A stretch of DNA of 9,761 nt from contig WQRT01000106.1 of the NCBI GenBank assembly GCA_009786625.1, positions 1 to 9,761 on the forward strand, read 5' to 3'. Source of the DNA: Treponema sp. (GTDB lineage: Bacteria; Spirochaetota; Spirochaetia; Treponematales; Breznakiellaceae). Below the pieces are notes generated by a model. It was not told the DNA's origin. It saw only the letters and a list, made by a program, of their open reading frames with translations, and did no database searches. Shown in pieces: positions 6,468-9,761 of this stretch. The translations under genes and the position numbers were made by a program. The stretch's first letter is position 1. Each line of letters starts with the position of its first letter.

Positions 6468-9400
6468 TTACACTCCGGCAGGGCGGACATTGTACCGCGA
6501 CATAGCCCTGTCCGCTTTGCCAGACGCGATATGCTTGTTAATAAGCTCCCCGATGATAACGTCAATTTGTTTATTTCCGTCGCTGTCGGCACGTTCTTCT
6601 TTACGCACAGCCTCCCCCGAATTATTTATAATATTAACAGTAACCTCTGTATTAGCACCTGATGCGGCGACACCCAGATCGCCGTTAGCCATACGCCGCA
6701 GCGGCATAATCGATTCAGGTCCCGCTTCGCCCATTACGCCTAACTTGCCTCCGTGTTTAAAGTAAGTGGGTTTATTTACAATTTGGTTTGTGAAAACGCT
6801 TCCGTGCGCGTAAGGTATAACGCCGTTTGAGCCGTATACGTTCCCGTGAGCGTTCTCTGATACAGTTTCTTTTTTTCCTTTCACATAACCCGCAACTACG
6901 GCAGACGATCCTGCAGCGGCGATAAAACCGAGCCCGAGAGCCCATTGCCCTTGCGCGATAAGCTGAAGCCCCGCTTGAAGGAACATATTAGGCAGGCTGT
7001 TTAAAATTTGCTGCGCCATATCCGCCATCGCTTGTTTAAAATCATCTACGCCGTCAGATCCTTTAGCGAACAATTCCCCTACCGCGCTTAACCCGTTAAT
7101 TACATTGTCGAAACTCATCATCGCAAGCTGTGATGTAATATTCCCGATAGCCTGCGCGGCTTGTTTCTCCATTTCAGGGAAAATATTTAAAAGACCTCCT
7201 GAAACTTTATGCGCGATCAGATCGTCTATACTCATACCGTAACGGCGCAATGTTTCGATCATTTCCTCGGCTTTTTTTATTTCTTCTTCGGTAGCGTCAG
7301 ATGCTGCCATTGCCGTAAGCGAGAGATCGTATTGATCTTTGCCGAGGTTCTGCACTTCGCGGCTCAAGCCGGAGAGCGTGCTTTCAACCGACAGCCTGTT
7401 CATAGTTTGAGCGAGCTCTAAAGCGGCTTCAGATTGCGCTTCCAGCCCGATTCTAGCAAGTTCTGATTCATAGGCAAGCTGATGTTCCGATTTTCCCAGA
7501 CCGTCAATCTTTGCCGTTAAATTTTTTACCGTTTCCGTAAACTCTTTTTGTATCGCGTCCGCTTTTTGAATATCTTCAAACCTTTTTGCTTCCTCGCCGA
7601 GCCTGCGGTATTCTTCGGTAAGTTTTTGTATTTCAGGCTGAATTAAAGCAAACGGCCTGTTGATATCGTCAGGGTTGATTGCAAAAAGCTCTGTAAGGGC
7701 GCTTTGCACTTCGGACTGCCTGCTTCTTAATAATTTTGAAACATCAAGCTGTTCGCCTAACGCTTCGGCAATAACGGTTTGCGCCGTAAGCCCGCGCTCG
7801 AATTCGCCGATGTATAATTCGGCGGCTTTTCTCCCGCTGTCGCCGAATAAAGAAGGGTCTATGTCGGTTATTTCACCGAACCATTCCTGCCATGATTTTT
7901 TTACATTATTGATTACGCTTTTATCTAAATCATCTATATCTACTATCGGGGTAATATTGACAGGTATATCAATAATACCGAAATCGTCACCTAACATTTT
8001 TCCGATTTTTGCGAGTTCGGAATTTATCCCTCTTCGGGTCTTTTCAGCTTTCTCTAAAGCGTCATCCCAGCTTTGTTTATATGTGCCGAGAGCGTCTTCA
8101 TAACCCCTAACACTGAAAGCGTCTCCCAGCCTTTCGGCTATTTCAATGTTTTTTACCGCGCCTTCCGCATACCGATCATAAGCGGAAGCGGCTTCCTCTG
8201 CCGCTTCTGCTTGCCTTCGTAATTTTTCGATCTGTTTATTTGCCGCGTTTTCAACTTCGGCATGAGTAAGGCGTTTTACCGCTTCTGTCGCTTCGTCAAC
8301 AGTTGTTTTATATGCTGTAATCTCGCCTGACAAGCTTGGATATAATTTTATAAGTTCTTCTGTTGTATTTTTATCCAATATTTTTGCATTATTACCGTCC
8401 GAATATGCACGCAATAAATTATTCGCTTCATTTTTCGTTTTATGAATTTCAATATTTAAATCGCCGTATGCGTTTGCCTGTTTGTTTATAATACCGGTAA
8501 CAATACCCGCCGCAGCGATAACCCCTCCTATGGCAAGCATGTAAGGGTTCGCCATCACAAGCGACATTGCGGCGCTTATCCCTTTAACAGCGGCTATAGC
8601 AGGTCCAGAAACGGCTATCACCCCGCCCATACCAAGAATAAACCGTTTGGCCCCTTCATCCATGCCGGAAATACCGCGTAAGACAGAGCTCGCGTTGTTG
8701 AGCATATCGGTTGCCATCGGCAGCATCATCTCGCCGAACGAAGCAAGCGCCTGTTTGGCGTCATCGGCCGCGCTTGAAAATTTTTCCAGCACGGTACCGG
8801 AAAGCTCGTCCATCATGCCTGCAAACTGACCGCCGGGGGAAGTCATTGATCTGAACGCCTTCTCTAGATCGTTAAACCCGATCTTGCCTTCCGCCGCAAG
8901 ATTGCGGACGCTTTCTTCGGAAATACCGAGCTCTTTGGAAAGCTGTTTAACAACTGGTATGCCTTGCTGTTGCAAACGCACAAGGTCGCGTGCCGTAAGG
9001 TTGCCCATCGCCCGCGCGCGTTCAAAAGAGCCGGAGATTTCGCCGAAGGACGCGCTTGTGCCTGCGGAAATGTTTCCAAGCATCTTTATCGTCGTGGTAA
9101 CGTACTCCGTGTCCTTCCCCATGTTGACCATCGCCCTGCCCAGATCGAACACTTCGTCGGCAGACAAGCCGGGCGATGCGCCGAGCTTTCTCCAGTCTTC
9201 AAAAACAGCGGCTGCTTCTTCAGCAGAGGAAGTTATATTTTTAAGCGAGAATTTTAATTTTTCATTTTCACCGGCGAACTTTACCGCGGCGATGCCCGCG
9301 CCTCCGAGAATGCCGGAAACCACAAGGGATTTTTTTGAAAAAGAATCGAGGGCTTCGCCGAGCGATACGGATTTATTTTCAGCGTCTTCGATACCGCCGG

Positions 9401-9476
9401 AGAGTTTCTTAAAGTTTTCGATTGCGCGGGCGACTTCCGCCTCAACCAGCACCCGCAGTTCATCTTTTACCTGCAT
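6468..9476 (-). CDS. Phage tail tape measure protein
   Basis: The product is 1,002 residues. It sets tail length and is ejected during DNA entry. Residues about 57-270 carry the tape measure N-terminal core, including GNLTARDLVRLQQQGIPVVK (159-178) followed by GISEESVRNLAAEGKIGF. Residues 278-332 contain two Gly/Ala-rich hydrophobic, membrane-type segments. Residues about 340-760 are mostly charged helix and likely coiled coil. Another hydrophobic stretch spans about 829-866. Near the C-terminus is the motif HGGKLGVMGEAGPESIMPLR (908-927), typical of lambda-type tape measures. At roughly 0.15 nm per residue the tail would be about 150 nm long. No lysozyme or peptidase domain is seen inside; cell-wall cleavage seems left to the NlpC/P60 protein. 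The ATG at 9476 has AAAGGA 5 nt upstream and overlaps the preceding gene by 17 bp. The frame is intact throughout. Confidence 0.97.
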   Translation of the reverse strand: MQVKDELRVLVEAEVARAIENFKKLSGGIEDAENKSVSLGEALDSFSKKSLVVSGILGGAGIAAVKFAGENEKLKFSLKNITSSAEEAAAVFEDWRKLGASPGLSADEVFDLGRAMVNMGKDTEYVTTTIKMLGNISAGTSASFGEISGSFERARAMGNLTARDLVRLQQQGIPVVKQLSKELGISEESVRNLAAEGKIGFNDLEKAFRSMTSPGGQFAGMMDELSGTVLEKFSSAADDAKQALASFGEMMLPMATDMLNNASSVLRGISGMDEGAKRFILGMGGVIAVSGPAIAAVKGISAAMSLVMANPYMLAIGGVIAAAGIVTGIINKQANAYGDLNIEIHKTKNEANNLLRAYSDGNNAKILDKNTTEELIKLYPSLSGEITAYKTTVDEATEAVKRLTHAEVENAANKQIEKLRRQAEAAEEAASAYDRYAEGAVKNIEIAERLGDAFSVRGYEDALGTYKQSWDDALEKAEKTRRGINSELAKIGKMLGDDFGIIDIPVNITPIVDIDDLDKSVINNVKKSWQEWFGEITDIDPSLFGDSGRKAAELYIGEFERGLTAQTVIAEALGEQLDVSKLLRSRQSEVQSALTELFAINPDDINRPFALIQPEIQKLTEEYRRLGEEAKRFEDIQKADAIQKEFTETVKNLTAKIDGLGKSEHQLAYESELARIGLEAQSEAALELAQTMNRLSVESTLSGLSREVQNLGKDQYDLSLTAMAASDATEEEIKKAEEMIETLRRYGMSIDDLIAHKVSGGLLNIFPEMEKQAAQAIGNITSQLAMMSFDNVINGLSAVGELFAKGSDGVDDFKQAMADMAQQILNSLPNMFLQAGLQLIAQGQWALGLGFIAAAGSSAVVAGYVKGKKETVSENAHGNVYGSNGVIPYAHGSVFTNQIVNKPTYFKHGGKLGVMGEAGPESIMPLRRMANGDLGVAASGANTEVTVNIINNSGEAVRKEERADSDGNKQIDVIIGELINKHIASGKADRAMSRYNVRPAGV
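6473..6476 (-). promoter_or_regulatory. Ribosome binding site that fixes the start at 6466
   Basis: On the minus strand GGAG lies 6 nt before the ATG at 6466, inside the last codons of the tape measure gene. This favours the 116-residue form over a 158-residue form starting at 6592. Confidence 0.65.
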
Positions 9477-9761
9477 TTTTTTCCTTTAAAAGCTCAAGCT
9501 CTGTATCAAATAATTCTACAAGTTCGACAAGCCCGGCAGGCTCGCGTATCCAGCCTTGCCCGTGAGGCCAGCCGTAGCGTTTTATCCTGCTCCACAGTTT
9601 ATAAGCCGTATAAAATTCAGGGGAGAGATAACCGTGTACCTCGCCCCTTTTAATTACCCATTCACGCAGAATTAATTTTTCATTGTCATAATACGGGTTT
9701 AATTCCCGTTCATGCCATCCGTCCCAGACGAGCCCGAATCCGATTCGGAGATTTTTTTTTG
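9460..9761 (-). CDS. Gene upstream of the tape measure, probable T-like half of a tail assembly chaperone (5' end beyond the right edge)
   Basis: An open frame enters at the right edge and ends with TGA at 9462-9460, overlapping the tape measure start by 17 bp. The visible 99 residues are rich in Trp, Tyr, Arg and Glu (for example LVWDGWHERELNPYYD, EWVIKRGEVHGYLSPEFY and YGWPHGQGW) and end in an acidic helix (VELVELFDTELELLKEKN). No signal peptide or membrane segment is visible, and I do not recognise the family with confidence. In siphophages the gene directly before the tape measure is usually the second half of a frameshifted tail assembly chaperone (lambda G-GT). The overlap and the adjacent A-run at 9752-9760 fit that role. 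An independent small tail protein is the alternative. Confidence 0.65.
   Translation of the reverse strand, partial: KKNLRIGFGLVWDGWHERELNPYYDNEKLILREWVIKRGEVHGYLSPEFYTAYKLWSRIKRYGWPHGQGWIREPAGLVELVELFDTELELLKEKNAGKR
9752..9761 (-). other. Candidate -1 frameshift slippery run (C followed by nine A)
   Basis: On the minus strand the window opens with C and nine A (9761-9752). Homopolymeric A runs satisfy the XXXYYYZ slippery pattern. The frame reached by a -1 shift is the one that reads on into the tape measure overlap. The frame it would leave continues for about 17 more codons with an acidic, Ser/Gly-rich tail (SESDSGSSGTDG) and ends at TAA 9701-9699. Phage tail chaperones conserve such a shift. 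The upstream coding half lies outside the window, so this stays a candidate. Confidence 0.4.

Noticed and set aside
6467..6592. An extended 158-residue start for the gene after the tape measure
   Set aside because: The extra 42 residues come from sequence that encodes the tape measure C-terminus in another frame. The ATG at 6466 has its own Shine-Dalgarno site and begins family-like sequence.
8884..9489. A 201-codon plus-strand open frame opposite the start of the tape measure gene
   Set aside because: It is a Ser/Ala/Pro-rich antisense shadow of a high-confidence tape measure gene. It has no recognisable domain and its frame mirrors codon bias of the real gene.

Overview
This window is the tail-tip end of a tailed-phage (siphovirus-type) late operon, most likely from a prophage. 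Nearly everything reads on the minus strand, so transcription runs from high to low coordinates. In that order the genes are: a partial gene ending just inside the tape measure start, probably the second half of a tail assembly chaperone; the tape measure protein; a small tail-tip protein; a DUF1833 tail protein; an NlpC/P60 peptidase; a 1,289-residue tip attachment protein J (host specificity); and a tail fibre running off the left edge. The genes are packed with stop/start overlaps or 1-nt gaps, and most have a clear Shine-Dalgarno site. This is the usual look of a translationally coupled structural operon. The layout parallels lambda H-M-L-K-I-J, with the I-like domain fused to the front of J.

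One gene breaks the pattern. Between J and the tail fibre, at 787-1386 on the plus strand, lies an AT-rich gene for a secreted protein predicted to be a small outer-membrane beta-barrel. It has its own sigma70-like promoter. Its stop lies 2 nt from the convergent stop of J. The position matches lambda lom, the lysogenic-conversion outer-membrane protein gene between J and the side tail fibre, but the orientation is reversed. The AT-rich block also covers the last third of J. GC by hand count changes from about 62% to about 30% near 2520-2580, inside the J reading frame, so the receptor-binding end of J and the barrel gene may have arrived together.

Host: a Gram-negative (diderm) bacterium is implied by the predicted outer-membrane barrel and the lambda-like tip. 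Base composition is mixed, roughly 45-50% GC in the structural genes. The tail-fibre N-terminus and the J C-terminus resemble, from memory, proteins common in Treponema-type spirochaete prophages. That is a weak inference; no host gene, integrase or attachment site is present.

The only noncoding stretch longer than a few bases is 678-786, between the divergent starts of the tail fibre and the barrel gene. It holds the barrel promoter and an imperfect inverted repeat. No tRNA, rRNA, CRISPR array or insertion sequence was seen.
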